From positions 1-64,000 of the forward strand of contig NZ_JAHLYS010000022.1 of assembly GCF_025128055.1 (NCBI RefSeq): DNA of 64,000 bases, read 5' to 3'. This document shows, piece by piece, positions 17,143 to 27,220 of the stretch; the stretch's first letter is position 1, and each line of letters begins with the position of its first letter. The notes under the pieces are model-generated. The model was not told where the DNA came from, ran no database searches, and saw only the letters and a list, made by a program, of their open reading frames with translations. Source of the stretch: Synechococcus sp. CS-1329 (GTDB taxonomy: Bacteria > Cyanobacteriota > Cyanobacteriia > PCC-6307 > Cyanobiaceae). Both the position numbers and the translations under genes were made by a program.

Positions 17143-18189
17143 ATGTTCGGTCTGATTGGTCACTCAACCAGCCTGGAGCAGGCTCGGAGCAAGGCTCTGG
17201 AGCTGGGCTTTCCCGAATACGCCGAGGGCGACCTTGACCTCTGGTGCGTGGCTCCTCCGCAACTGGTGGAGCAGGTCAGCGTTACCAGTCTGACCGGAAA
17301 AACCATTGAGGGCGCCTACATCGATTCGGTGTTCGTGCCCGAGATGCTCAGTCGTTTCAAGACAGCCCGGCGCAAAGTACTCAACGCCATGGAGCTGGCC
17401 CAGAAGAGCGGGATCGACATCACCGCCCTGGGTGGCTTCACCTCGATCATCTTCGAGAATTTCAACCTGCTGAAGGCCCAGCAGATCCGCAGCACCGCCC
17501 TGGAGTGGGAGCGTTTCACCACCGGCAACACCCACACCGCCTGGGTGATTGCCCAGCAGGTTGAAACCAATGCCCCGGCCCTCGGCATCGATCTGAGCAG
17601 GGCGAAGGTGGCAGTGGTGGGAGCCACCGGCGACATCGGCAGCGCCGTCTGCCGCTGGCTCAGCCAGAAGACAGGCGTGGCTGAGCTGCTGTTGGTGGCC
17701 CGCCAGCCCCAGCCGCTGCTGGATCTGCAGGCCGAGCTGGGTGGCGGCCGCATCCTCAGCCTGGAGGAGGCCCTGCCTGAAGCCGACGTGGTGGTCTGGG
17801 TGGCCAGCCTGCCCCAGGGCCTGAGCATCGATGCAGCCAGCCTCAGGTCTCCCTGCCTGATGATTGATGGGGGTTACCCCAAGAATCTCGACACCAAGGT
17901 GGCCGGTGGCGGTGTGCACGTGATCAAGGGCGGCATCGTTGAGTTCTGGCAGGACATCGGCTGGCAGATGATGGAAGTGGCCGAGATGGACAATCCAAAG
18001 CGCCAGCTCTTCGCCTGCTTCGCCGAAGCGATGCTGCTGGAGTTTGAAGACCTGCACACCAATTTCAGCTGGGGTCGCAACAACATCACCCTCGCCAAGA
18101 TGGAGTTGATCGGGGCCGCTTCCCTGCGCCACGGCTTCCGCTCGATCGGCCTCAATCAGGTGCCACAGCCCCAGCTGGCGGCCGTGTGA
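17143..18189 (+). CDS. aar: long-chain acyl-ACP reductase
   Basis: A 348-aa NADPH-dependent enzyme that reduces acyl-ACP to fatty aldehyde for Ado. It begins [16 protein letters not shown], as the family does. It carries a Rossmann motif [18 protein letters not shown] (about residue 150) and the catalytic-cysteine region [13 protein letters not shown] (about 240). Length is as expected (about 340 aa). accA follows after 24 nt, which suggests co-expression of aldehyde production with malonyl-CoA supply. Confidence 0.94.
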   Translation: MFGLIGHSTSLEQARSKALELGFPEYAEGDLDLWCVAPPQLVEQVSVTSLTGKTIEGAYIDSVFVPEMLSRFKTARRKVLNAMELAQKSGIDITALGGFTSIIFENFNLLKAQQIRSTALEWERFTTGNTHTAWVIAQQVETNAPALGIDLSRAKVAVVGATGDIGSAVCRWLSQKTGVAELLLVARQPQPLLDLQAELGGGRILSLEEALPEADVVVWVASLPQGLSIDAASLRSPCLMIDGGYPKNLDTKVAGGGVHVIKGGIVEFWQDIGWQMMEVAEMDNPKRQLFACFAEAMLLEFEDLHTNFSWGRNNITLAKMELIGAASLRHGFRSIGLNQVPQPQLAAV

Positions 18190-18213
18190 TCCACCCACCC
18201 TCCCTTCCTCACC

Positions 18214-19203
18214 ATGGCCCGTCGCCCACTGCTTGAATTCGAAAAGCCTCTGGTGGAACTGGAGGATCAGATCGATCAGATCCGCCAGCTGGCCAGGGAT
18301 TCGGAAGTGGATGTCAGCCAGCAGCTGCTGCAGCTGGAAACCCTGGCGGCCCGGCGGCGGGAGGAGATCTTCCAGTCGCTCACCCCGGCGCAGAAGATTC
18401 AGGTGGCCCGCCACCCCCAGCGCCCCAGCACCCTGGATTACATCCAGGTGATCACCGATGAATGGTTTGAGCTGCATGGAGATCGCCGCAGCTCCGATGA
18501 CCAGGCCCTGGTGGGTGGCGTCGGCCGCATCGGTGACCAGGGGGTGGTGTTGATCGGCCACCAGAAGGGCCGCGACACCAAGGAGAATGTGGCCAGAAAT
18601 TTCGGCATGGCCTCGCCGGGGGGGTATCGCAAGGCCCTGAGGCTGATGGAGCACGCCGATCGGTTTCGCCTGCCCATCCTCTGCTTCATCGACACCCCCG
18701 GTGCCTACGCCGGTGTGCTCGCGGAAGAGCAGGGACAGGGTGAGGCGATTGCCGTGAACCTGCGCGAGATGTTTCGCCTGCGGGTCCCGGTGATTGCCAC
18801 GGTGATCGGTGAAGGGGGCTCCGGCGGTGCCCTCGGCATCGGTGTCGCCGACCGCCTGCTGATGTTCGAGCACAGCGTCTACACCGTGGCCAGTCCTGAA
18901 GCCTGCGCCTCCATTCTCTGGCGGGATGCGGCCAAGGCCCCGGCCGCTGCGGCTGCCCTGCGCATCACCGCCAACGACCTGCTGCAACTGGGTGTGATCG
19001 ATGCAGTGCTGAGCGAGCCCTCCGGCGGGAACCACTGGGCGCCGCTCCAGGCCGCCGAAACCCTGCGCGCCGCCCTGGTGCAGAACCTGCAGGACCTGGG
19101 CCAGCTCAGTGAAGCCGACCTGCTGGAGCAGCGTTATGCCAAGTTCCGGCGCATGGGGCGAATTCTCGATCCAGAGGCCACAGAATCTGTGGCCAACCCT
19201 TAA
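18214..19203 (+). CDS. accA: acetyl-CoA carboxylase carboxyltransferase subunit alpha
   Basis: A 329-aa subunit of the heteromeric carboxyltransferase, which with AccD transfers CO2 from carboxybiotin to acetyl-CoA to make malonyl-CoA. It starts [18 protein letters not shown], then has the crotonase-fold core with [43 protein letters not shown] and [16 protein letters not shown]. The length is normal. The last codons contain a perfect 8-bp hairpin (19176-19183/19187-19194, 3-nt loop) of unknown effect. Confidence 0.96.
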   Translation: MARRPLLEFEKPLVELEDQIDQIRQLARDSEVDVSQQLLQLETLAARRREEIFQSLTPAQKIQVARHPQRPSTLDYIQVITDEWFELHGDRRSSDDQALVGGVGRIGDQGVVLIGHQKGRDTKENVARNFGMASPGGYRKALRLMEHADRFRLPILCFIDTPGAYAGVLAEEQGQGEAIAVNLREMFRLRVPVIATVIGEGGSGGALGIGVADRLLMFEHSVYTVASPEACASILWRDAAKAPAAAAALRITANDLLQLGVIDAVLSEPSGGNHWAPLQAAETLRAALVQNLQDLGQLSEADLLEQRYAKFRRMGRILDPEATESVANP

Positions 19204-19227
19204 GGTTCGTATCGAGACGCGATCAGT

Positions 19228-19938
19228 TTGCCTTCTGTATTCATCACCGGTGCCTCCAGGGGCCTAGGAGCCGCCGCCGCCAGCCGTTTTGCGGCTGCTG
19301 GCTGGGACCTTCTGCTCCTGGCACGCACCGGAGCTGATCTGGAGGCTGTTGCAGCTCCCCTGCGGGCCGGCGGCAGACAAGTGGAATGGGTGGTGGCGGA
19401 TCTCACCGATCCCCAGAGCCTTCCAGCCCAGTTGAGTGAACTGTTGGGCCGTGGATTGCAGCCCTCCGTGGTGATCAACAACGCCGGAGCCGCTTACACC
19501 GGTGCCCTGGCCACCATGGAGCTCAACTCATGGCAATGGTTGCTTCAACTCAACCTCACCAGTGTCTTCCAGGTCTGTCAGGCGGTGCTGCCTGGATTAC
19601 GGCAACAGGACTCCAGCCTGATCATCAACGTCAGCAGCCACGCCGCCCGGAATGCCTTCCCCGAATGGGGGGCCTACTGCACCACCAAAGCGGCCTTGGA
19701 GTCGTTCAGCCGCTGCCTGGCCGCTGAGGAACGCAGCCATGGCATTCGCGTCTCCACCCTCACCCTCGGCGCGGTTGACACCCCCCTGTGGGTGACGGAA
19801 ACCGTCCACAGTTCCTTCGATCGCCGTGCCATGCTTGATGTTGATCAAGCCGCGGAAGCCTTGCTGTTCTTAGCTCAGCAGCCTCCGTCCCAGGTGGTGG
19901 AGGACCTGACCCTCATGCCCGCCTCTGGCGCTTTCTGA
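19228..19938 (+). CDS. short-chain dehydrogenase/reductase
   Basis: A 236-aa SDR starting at a TTG (19228), 24 nt after accA. The NADP-binding TGASRGLGAAAASRFA is at residue 8. INNAGAAYTGAL is near 85, the catalytic Ser in IINVSSHAARNAFPEWG near 130, and YCTTKAALESF (YxxxK) near 148. Substrate is not evident. Placement directly after ado-aar-accA is common in cyanobacterial alkane clusters and hints at a role in fatty aldehyde, alcohol or acyl metabolism, but 3-oxoacyl or other substrates are equally possible. Confidence 0.82.
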   Translation: MPSVFITGASRGLGAAAASRFAAAGWDLLLLARTGADLEAVAAPLRAGGRQVEWVVADLTDPQSLPAQLSELLGRGLQPSVVINNAGAAYTGALATMELNSWQWLLQLNLTSVFQVCQAVLPGLRQQDSSLIINVSSHAARNAFPEWGAYCTTKAALESFSRCLAAEERSHGIRVSTLTLGAVDTPLWVTETVHSSFDRRAMLDVDQAAEALLFLAQQPPSQVVEDLTLMPASGAF

Positions 19939-19945
19939 GTCTTTC

Positions 19946-20689
19946 ATGACATCCACCATCCCCTCCAACCCCAGCTCCAGGTCGGTCACTCCCGACGCGG
20001 CCCCAAGCCCTGTCAGCGGGCGCATTCGCGAGCGACTGATGCAGGCTGGCGTTCCCTACTTCGCCAACGACAACCTTGCTGATCACCTGCTCGAGGGAGA
20101 ACTCGACCAGTTGGAAGTTGAGGTGGCCGGGAAAGTGCGGGAGATGCTGCGCAGCCTCGTCATCGATATCGATAACGATCACAACACCGAAGAAACCGCC
20201 GAGCGCGTCGCTCGGATGTACCTCCACGAGGTCTTCAAGGGTCGCTATCACAAGCAGCCGAAGATCGCCAGCTTCCCCAACGTCAAGCATCTGGACGAGA
20301 TCTACACGGTGGGGCCGATCAGCATTCGCTCGGCCTGCTCCCACCATTTGGTGCCGATCCTGGGCAACTGCTGGATCGGGATCAAGCCCGGCGATCGCGT
20401 GATCGGCCTCTCCAAATTCGCTCGGGTGGCTGATTGGGTCTTCTCCCGTCCGCACATCCAGGAAGAGGCCGTGATGATCCTCGCCGATGAAATTGAGCGG
20501 CTCTGCAAGCCCCAGGGTCTGGCAATCCTGGTCAAAGCACAGCACTACTGCATGAAGTGGCGCGGGGTCAAAGAACCTCAGACCAGCATGGTCAACTCTG
20601 TAGTCCGGGGCGACTTCCGCCACGACCCCAGCCTCAAGCATGAGTTCTTTGAGCTGGTGAAGCAGCAGCAGGCCGTCCTCAGCACCTGA
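19946..20689 (+). CDS. folE: GTP cyclohydrolase I
   Basis: A 247-aa enzyme that opens GTP to dihydroneopterin triphosphate, the first step to folate and pterins. The catalytic zinc/His segment IRSACSHHLVPILGNCWIG is near residue 130. IGLSKFARV and the C-terminal VLVKAQHYCMKWRGVKEP follow. A roughly 30-residue variable N-terminus precedes the core. It is the last gene of the ado-aar-accA-SDR run, 7 nt after the SDR, and converges on trpF with a 2-nt gap. Confidence 0.93.
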   Translation: MTSTIPSNPSSRSVTPDAAPSPVSGRIRERLMQAGVPYFANDNLADHLLEGELDQLEVEVAGKVREMLRSLVIDIDNDHNTEETAERVARMYLHEVFKGRYHKQPKIASFPNVKHLDEIYTVGPISIRSACSHHLVPILGNCWIGIKPGDRVIGLSKFARVADWVFSRPHIQEEAVMILADEIERLCKPQGLAILVKAQHYCMKWRGVKEPQTSMVNSVVRGDFRHDPSLKHEFFELVKQQQAVLST

Positions 20690-20691
20690 GT

Positions 20692-21354
20692 TCAGTTCGC
20701 CCCTGCGGCGGCTCCTCTCACCACAGTCACAAGAGCGCGCACCAAGTCGAGATCCTTCTCACCTGGGGCGCGCTCCACGCTGCTGGAGACATCCAGTCCA
20801 TCGGGATGAAAGGCCGCCACCAGCTCGGCCGCGTTGCTGGGCCCAACGCCCCCGGCCAGCCACCAGGGCAGGCGGGGCCTGAACCCCTGCAGCCAAGCGC
20901 CCGGGATCTGCCGACCGCTGCCTCCCAGCTGGTCCGGCACCCAGGCGTCCAGCAACAGAGCCTCCACCACATCTCCGTAGTCGGCGGCCCGCTCAAGATC
21001 GTCGGGGGAGCGAATCCGCAGCGCCTTCCAGATCGCGCAGCCAGTGCGTTCCGCCAGCTCCCGACAGCGGCCTGGGGATTCCCTCCCATGCAGCTGAAGC
21101 ACTTGATGACCCTGGGATGGCTCCAGCTGGGCGCCCAGCTCATCGCCCGGGTCCGCCAGCACCAGCACCCCCCGGCAACGGCGGCCGCCGGCGCTCATGG
21201 CCTGGAACAGCTCCAGTCGCTGCTCGGGGGCCAGCCAGCGGGGTGACGAGGGCACAGCAATGACCCCCAGCGCATCCACCCCCATCTGGGCCACCGCCCT
21301 GGCCTGGGCTGGCTGGCGCAGGCCGCAGATCTTCAACAGGGGGGAGAGCAACAC
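20692..21354 (-). CDS. trpF: phosphoribosylanthranilate isomerase
   Basis: A 220-aa TIM-barrel enzyme of tryptophan biosynthesis. The N-terminal LLKICGLRQPAQARAVAQMGVDALGVI (catalytic Cys in KICG) and the C-terminal WWLAGGVGPSNAAELVAAFHPDGLDVSSSVE (phosphate-binding GGVGP) are diagnostic. I choose the GTG at 21354. The frame is open to 21519, but that extension overlaps the divergent protease gene and is not family-like. It stands alone, away from other trp genes. Confidence 0.92.
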   Translation of the reverse strand: MLLSPLLKICGLRQPAQARAVAQMGVDALGVIAVPSSPRWLAPEQRLELFQAMSAGGRRCRGVLVLADPGDELGAQLEPSQGHQVLQLHGRESPGRCRELAERTGCAIWKALRIRSPDDLERAADYGDVVEALLLDAWVPDQLGGSGRQIPGAWLQGFRPRLPWWLAGGVGPSNAAELVAAFHPDGLDVSSSVERAPGEKDLDLVRALVTVVRGAAAGAN

Positions 21355-21433
21355 TGGAGGGTCAGGTCTGCCCTTTCTAGGATCGATCAAAGAACGTCCA
21401 GGACCTGCCTGGACATCGGCAGGACAGCAGAGC

Positions 21434-22660
21434 GTGGGTGAAGGTTGGCAGCTCCTCAAGATCCGCGGCATCCCGCTGCGCATCCACCCGAGCTGGTTCG
21501 TGATCCTGGTGCTCGCCACCCTGGGCTTTCATCAGCAATATGGCGCCCAGCTGGCTGGACAGACCTCCAGCCTCGGCCTCTGGCTGCTGGCCCTGGCAAC
21601 GGCCTTGATGCTGTTTGTTTCGGTGCTGCTGCACGAGCTGGGTCACTCGCTGGTGGCCATGGCCCATGGAGTGAAAGTGCGCAGCATCACCCTCTTCATG
21701 CTGGGGGGGGTGGCCAGCGTCGAGAAGGAATGCGCCACGGCGATGGCAGCCCTGCAGGTGGCCGCCGCAGGTCCCCTGGTGAGCCTGCTGCTGGCCGGGC
21801 TGTTCCTGGGCAGCAGCCACACAGTGGCCCATGCCTCACCGCTGCTGGGTGAAATGGTCAGCCAGCTGGGGGCCCTCAACCTGGTGCTGGCCCTGTTCAA
21901 CCTCTTGCCCGGCCTGCCTCTGGATGGGGGCCTGATCGTCAAGGCGCTGGTCTGGCAGTGGACCGGCAGCCAGAGGCGGGGCGTGCAGGTGGCTGCCGCC
22001 ATGGGCCGTTTTCTTTCGCTGATGGCCGTGGCCATGGGCACCCTGCTGCTGCTGCGGGGCGGCGGTCTGGGGGCTTTCTGGCTGATCATGCTCGGCTGGT
22101 TCGGGCTGGGGACCTCCAGAAATCAGGTCCAGCTGCTGGCTCTGCAGAAAGCCCTCAAGGACCTCAAGGTGGCTGAGGCCTCCCGCCGAAGGTTCCGGGT
22201 GCTGGAGGGCGATGCACCTCTGCGCGAGCTGTCCCGGATGCGTCAGGACGACAGCGACGGCCATCCCGACTGGGTCCTGGTCTGCGAACGGGGGCGCTGG
22301 AAAGGGGTGATCGGCGATGACCCCCTGCAGACCTTGCCTGTTCAACGCTGGGATCAGGAGCGGGTGCTGGACCACATCGAGCCCCTCGACACCCTGCCGA
22401 GCATTCAGCACGACGCGCCGCTGTGGCAGGCCGCCCTGCAGCTCGATGAGCCCGGCGTCGATCGCCTGCTGGTGCTGGGTTCAGCGGGCCTTCCGAGTGG
22501 CACCCTGGAACGCCCCGAACTCTCGGAGGTGGTCTTAGCCCGCCTGGGGCTGAAGCTGCCGCCGCCGCTGCTGGAGGCCGCCCGGCGCCAGGGCACCTAT
22601 CCCCTCGGCCTGGCCCTGGCCCAGGTGGCAAGGGGGATTGCCGAGAGCGGTGAGGGCTGA
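21434..22660 (+). CDS. site-2 protease family (M50) zinc metalloprotease
   Basis: A 408-aa polytopic intramembrane protease. It starts VGEGWQLLKIRGIPLRIHPSWF at a GTG (21434). The zinc motif HELGHSLVAMAHG is near residue 70 and the third ligand in LLPGLPLDGGLIVKAL near 160. A cytosolic C-terminal part (about 240-400) resembles paired CBS-like modules. This is the cyanobacterial Rip/SpoIVFB-like group that cleaves membrane-anchored substrates such as anti-sigma factors; the substrate here is unknown. The 80 bp between its start and trpF must hold the divergent promoters. Confidence 0.85.
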   Translation: MGEGWQLLKIRGIPLRIHPSWFVILVLATLGFHQQYGAQLAGQTSSLGLWLLALATALMLFVSVLLHELGHSLVAMAHGVKVRSITLFMLGGVASVEKECATAMAALQVAAAGPLVSLLLAGLFLGSSHTVAHASPLLGEMVSQLGALNLVLALFNLLPGLPLDGGLIVKALVWQWTGSQRRGVQVAAAMGRFLSLMAVAMGTLLLLRGGGLGAFWLIMLGWFGLGTSRNQVQLLALQKALKDLKVAEASRRRFRVLEGDAPLRELSRMRQDDSDGHPDWVLVCERGRWKGVIGDDPLQTLPVQRWDQERVLDHIEPLDTLPSIQHDAPLWQAALQLDEPGVDRLLVLGSAGLPSGTLERPELSEVVLARLGLKLPPPLLEAARRQGTYPLGLALAQVARGIAESGEG

Positions 22661-22684
22661 GCCCGCCCGCCCCCCCGCCAGCGC

Positions 22685-23470
22685 TCAGGTGAGGAGAAAG
22701 CGGTGGCGACGGCGGTCGATCGCCGCCCACTCCCAAGTTCTCAGGGGCTGATCCACCAGCGCTCCACCCCCCAGGGCACTGATGGCCCGGCAGCCCAGCT
22801 GCTGCTGCAATGCTGTCGCTGAAAGATCCGCAGTTGCCGTTTTTGGCGCTGCCGGTGGAGGCTCTGCAAACAGCTCCTGCCACAACAGAGCCGGCGGGTC
22901 GAGCAGCACGCTGCCGTGCTGCAGCAGCTGGCGCCGGCGCCAGAGCTGGGCGCTGCCCACCCGCTTCTGGTGGTCGCGTCCCACCAGATCAGCCACCGTG
23001 CTGCTGGCGAAGCAGTGGGCGGGTGCAACCGTGGCCTCCTCCTGGCCCGGCGTGAGGATCAGACCCAGGGGCGCCAGGGCCTGCGCCAACCAGGCGGAGA
23101 CCAGGCCGTAGGCCCGCTGGCCCTGACGGGGGGCCTCGGGCCAATGCAGGGCGTAGGTGAGGCTGCCGCCATGGAGTACGGCTCCACCGCCGCTGGGCCG
23201 TCGCACCAGGGTCAGGCGTCCCTGCCGCGCCGCCCTGCGCCAGGCCGGCGCGATCAGCCGCTGATGGTGGCCGAGCGAAAGGGTCGGAGTGCTCCAGGTG
23301 TAGAGGCGCAACACCCCCTGCCCGGGCTGGTCCAGCAGCTGGTCCAGCAGCCAGTCGTCGATGGCCATCTGCCAGTCGCCGCGCAGGCAGAGGGGTGGGA
23401 TCCAGCGCCAGCTCGACGGAAACAGGGTGTCAGCGGGGGATGCTGGTGCCACCGGAGGGCTGCCATTCAA
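22685..23470 (-). CDS. lipoate-protein ligase-like (BPL/LplA family) protein
   Basis: A 261-aa protein with the family's RRPSGGGAVLHGGSLTYAL (substrate loop, near residue 90), TPTLSLGHHQ upstream, and GSAQLWRRRQLLQHGSVLLD (about 180), the Lys/Gln variant of the ligase signature. It would attach or transfer lipoate or octanoate to apo-domains. A TTG at 23470 gives the longest form; a GTG at 23452 is equally plausible. It is 8 nt from the divergent permease start, so start assignments on both sides are soft. Confidence 0.78.
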   Translation of the reverse strand: MNGSPPVAPASPADTLFPSSWRWIPPLCLRGDWQMAIDDWLLDQLLDQPGQGVLRLYTWSTPTLSLGHHQRLIAPAWRRAARQGRLTLVRRPSGGGAVLHGGSLTYALHWPEAPRQGQRAYGLVSAWLAQALAPLGLILTPGQEEATVAPAHCFASSTVADLVGRDHQKRVGSAQLWRRRQLLQHGSVLLDPPALLWQELFAEPPPAAPKTATADLSATALQQQLGCRAISALGGGALVDQPLRTWEWAAIDRRRHRFLLT

Positions 23471-23478
23471 CCCCGATC

Positions 23479-24243
23479 ATGCTGAGCGACCTCCTGGTGC
23501 TGGTTCCCCTTGGAGTGGTGGCCGGACTGCTTTCAGGTCTGCTGGGGATCGGCGGTGGTCTGGTGTTCTCACCGATGCTGCTGATGGTGGGCCTTCCCCC
23601 CCATCAGGCCCTGGCCACCAGCACCCTGGCCATCGTGCCCACCACCCTGGGGGGAACCTGGGTGCACCTGCGCCAGGGTCGGGTGCGGCCGGCGGCGGGC
23701 CTGGCCATCGGCGTGAGTGCGGCCCTGAGCGGACTGCTGTTCAGCCAGCTGGGGGGGCTGCTCAGTGGCTGGCAGCTGCTGGCCCTGCAGGCCCTGATGT
23801 ACACAACATTGACCCTCACCATCTCGCCTCGCCGCGAGCTGGAGACAGGCGAATCTGTGGTTGCGGCACCGCCATGGCCGGCCCTGGCCCTGGTGGGCAG
23901 CGTGGCGGGCCTGGCCGGAGGGCTGCTGGGGGTGGGGGGCGGTCTGCTGATGGTGCCCCTGATGATCAACGGCCTGCGCCTGCCGGTGCGCGAGGCGATC
24001 CGTCTCAGCACCCTGGCGGTGCTCTGCTCCGCCTCGGCCGCGTCGGTGACCTTCCTGGCCCTGGCCAAGGCCCAGGGGGCCATGGCCTTGACCCTCGGGG
24101 GAGCGGCCGCGGTGGCGGCCCGCTGGTCGGCAGCGCGGCTGGATCGGGTACCGGAGACCCTGCTGGTGCAGCTGCTGCGAGGCCTCACCGCGCTGCTGGC
24201 CCTCGACAGCGGTCGCCGCGCCCTCAGCCTGCTGCTGGGCTGA
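23479..24243 (+). CDS. sulfite exporter TauE/SafE family permease
   Basis: A 254-aa membrane protein with about eight hydrophobic segments. Two duplicated family motifs are present: GLLSGLLGIGGGLVFSPML near residue 18 and GLAGGLLGVGGGLLMVPLM near 155. PPHQALATSTLAIVP and LPVREAIRLSTLAVL follow each. Members export sulfite, sulfoacetate or other organosulfur anions; the substrate is not inferable here. Its last 20 bp overlap the convergent crr6-like gene. Confidence 0.85.
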   Translation: MLSDLLVLVPLGVVAGLLSGLLGIGGGLVFSPMLLMVGLPPHQALATSTLAIVPTTLGGTWVHLRQGRVRPAAGLAIGVSAALSGLLFSQLGGLLSGWQLLALQALMYTTLTLTISPRRELETGESVVAAPPWPALALVGSVAGLAGGLLGVGGGLLMVPLMINGLRLPVREAIRLSTLAVLCSASAASVTFLALAKAQGAMALTLGGAAAVAARWSAARLDRVPETLLVQLLRGLTALLALDSGRRALSLLLG

Positions 24244-24715
24244 TCGGCTCCCAGAAACCGGGATCGAGCTCGAAACCCAGCACCGCAGCCATCTGAGCGA
24301 GCCCCTGACGGCAATTCAGTCCTCGCTCCTGGCTCCAGTGATCCAACAGAAAAAAGCGATGGGTGATCCAGAGCTCAAGGCTTTCGGGCGCGAAACGGAT
24401 CCCCTCATTGCGGCTGAAACCATGGGGCAGCAGCATGGCCACGTGGCGACAGAGCTGGCCGCTGCTGCGGTCGAGCACCAGGGGCAGCCAGGGATGGAGG
24501 GCATCCGCCCTCAGACTCCAGAGACGCAGTTCGGGCAGTTCAGAGAGCTCGCGGGGATCCTCCGGCTGGCGAGGCCAGTCGAACGTGAGGTCCAGGGCTC
24601 CGGCGGCAGCGAGCAGATCGGCTGGTGCACAGGTGCTCCAGGGATGCAGCGGTGAGAGGTCGAGGGTGCGGACACTCTCGGCGGAAATGGAGAGGCTGGA
24701 GGGAGGTTGGGCCAT
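24224..24715 (-). CDS. CRR6-family NdhI maturation factor
   Basis: A 163-aa soluble protein. The core WSLRADALHPWLPLVLDR followed by GQLCRHVAMLLPHGFSRNEGI and LELWITHRFFLLDHW matches the CRR6 (DUF1817) family, needed in plants and cyanobacteria to assemble NdhI of the NDH-1 complex. I use the ATG at 24715 (MAQPPSSL); the frame runs open to 24796. It shares its upstream region with a divergent 34-aa membrane peptide. Confidence 0.8.
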   Translation of the reverse strand: MAQPPSSLSISAESVRTLDLSPLHPWSTCAPADLLAAAGALDLTFDWPRQPEDPRELSELPELRLWSLRADALHPWLPLVLDRSSGQLCRHVAMLLPHGFSRNEGIRFAPESLELWITHRFFLLDHWSQERGLNCRQGLAQMAAVLGFELDPGFWEPISPAAG

Positions 24716-24804
24716 CAAGAGCTGTGACAGCCCGAAGCCATCACGTGACTGCGGGCGGAGCGGAGCCGAACAATGGTGGCGACATCTGTTTCCCATCGTT
24801 GGCC

Positions 24805-24909
24805 ATGGTCACAACACTCAGCCAGGCAGAGGTTCTGATCGCCCTGGTGGTCGCCGCCCATGCCGGCATTCTGGCGATTCGTCTCTGCGTCAGCCTCTAC
24901 CGGGCCTGA
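24805..24909 (+). CDS. 34-aa single-pass membrane protein
   Basis: A short ORF beginning MVTTLSQAEVLIALVVAAHA and ending RLCVSLYRA. It has one clean hydrophobic helix, with the size and make-up of the low-molecular-weight subunits of photosystem II, cytochrome b6f or NDH-1. I cannot match it to a named subunit. It is divergent from the crr6-like NDH-1 maturation gene, which makes an NDH-1 link possible but unproven. Confidence 0.55.
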   Translation: MVTTLSQAEVLIALVVAAHAGILAIRLCVSLYRA

Positions 24910-24979
24910 ATCGAGGGCTCGCCCTTGGCAGGTCATCCATGACCTGCTACAAGCGAGCCATAACTTCTCCTTCTCCGCC

Positions 24980-25477
24980 TTGTCCGCCGCGCAGCAGCTC
25001 AGCCCCGGCTCCGCCCCAAGGCGCCAGACGGCCTCCAAGCGACGGGCAGCCTCTCGGTCCGTCGCATCGGCTCCTGTCAGTGCGGCTGAGGCGGTGGCCT
25101 TTCACCAGGGTTCAACCGACCGCCAGGAGCTGCTTTGCAGCGTGATCGGCCTCAGCGTCAAGTTGGGCATGACCCTGCTGGCCGGCCTCAGTTTGTTCCA
25201 CCTGGCTGGCGCTTACCAGCAACGGCTCAACCAGCACGAGGAACTGAGCGCCATTCTTCAGATTGAGCAAGCCAAACTGCAGAAAGCCCAGAAGCGTTTC
25301 GATCAACTCTTCGTCACCTCTGGTGAACAACGGCTGATCCGCGAACAGGATCAGTGGATTGCCCCGAACCGGCTGCGGGTCGTCTGGAACGAACCGGCCG
25401 AAGCCAAACCCTCCCAGGCCCCAGCCACGAGGCCCCTGGTCAGCACTCAGGCCGTTCCTGCCCAGGTTCAGCGCTGA
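24980..25477 (+). CDS. hypothetical protein with one TM helix and coiled coil
   Basis: Not recognised. The predicted protein has a basic, Ala/Ser-rich N-terminus. One hydrophobic helix follows (VIGLSVKLGMTLLAGLSLFHLAG), then a predicted coiled coil (YQQRLNQHEELSAILQIEQ onward) and a Pro/Ala tail. This is the layout of small membrane-anchored coiled-coil proteins common in cyanobacteria. The start is uncertain: no ATG lies near the hydrophobic part, the TTG at 24980 gives 165 aa, and the frame is open back to 24860 but would overlap the 34-aa gene. Confidence 0.6.
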   Translation: MSAAQQLSPGSAPRRQTASKRRAASRSVASAPVSAAEAVAFHQGSTDRQELLCSVIGLSVKLGMTLLAGLSLFHLAGAYQQRLNQHEELSAILQIEQAKLQKAQKRFDQLFVTSGEQRLIREQDQWIAPNRLRVVWNEPAEAKPSQAPATRPLVSTQAVPAQVQR

Positions 25478-25637
25478 ATTCTGAAGGCTCAGGATTTCGA
25501 CCAGTTTGGCGTTGCGCGCCACGCAGGCCTGTGGAAACTGGCCGGATCAGAACCCCGCTGGTCAGGCTTGAAGTTGAACATGACCTTGTGTTGACCTTCG
25601 GCCAGCTCCCGGCACTGATTGCTGGCCATGTCCGTAG

Positions 25638-26690
<1,053 letters not shown>

Positions 26691-26700
26691 GGGCCGTGTG

Positions 26701-27216
26701 ATGGTGATGCCCCGTCCGCTTCGCTGGGTTCTCGCTCTGGTGCTCGCCGGTGGATTGCTGCTGGGGGGGGCGTTGCTGTTGCCCTTCAGCGAGTGGTTGC
26801 CCGGTGGAACAGTCGGCGATGTGCCGCTGCAGCAGGTGGTGAACGGCAGCACGTTCAACCAGTTGTTTCCAGCTTTGGATCCCGTATTCCGCGTGACGAT
26901 GTCGCAGGAGAAGCGGGGGTTCAGCGAGGCTCGCCTGAAACAGGGAGATCAGCTGATTGCCCTGCTGGCCATCTCCGACACGATCACTGCACCGGAAGCC
27001 CTGGCCAAGTTCGAGCAGGCCAGGGAGCAGCTCAAGGGTTGGCCACTGGTGGAGCAGGGGCCCCATGCCAGCGCGCTGCTGGTGGCTGATCGCTTTCAGG
27101 TGAAGGTGATCGAGCAGGGCAACTCCCTGGATGCCGCCCATCGCCACGATGTGCTGGAGGAATTTGATCTTCAGGGGCTGGCCTCCTTGGCCACTCCAGT
27201 CCTCCCCCGCAGCTGA
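26701..27216 (+). CDS. hypothetical membrane-anchored protein
   Basis: An unrecognised 171-aa protein. It has an N-terminal signal-anchor (RPLRWVLALVLAGGLLLGGALLLPF, residues 4-28), then a soluble 140-residue domain with no motif I know (RVTMSQEKRGFSEARLKQGD; EQAREQLKGWPLVEQGPHAS). It lies 10 nt after por and 4 nt before the next gene, so the three form a likely operon. A GTG one codon earlier is also available. Confidence 0.7.
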   Translation: MVMPRPLRWVLALVLAGGLLLGGALLLPFSEWLPGGTVGDVPLQQVVNGSTFNQLFPALDPVFRVTMSQEKRGFSEARLKQGDQLIALLAISDTITAPEALAKFEQAREQLKGWPLVEQGPHASALLVADRFQVKVIEQGNSLDAAHRHDVLEEFDLQGLASLATPVLPRS

Positions 27217-27220
27217 GGCC

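Noticed and set aside
17164-19035. 623-aa minus-strand ORF across aar and accA
   Set aside because: It is opposite two well-supported genes and has only shadow-type composition (His, Gln, Gly).
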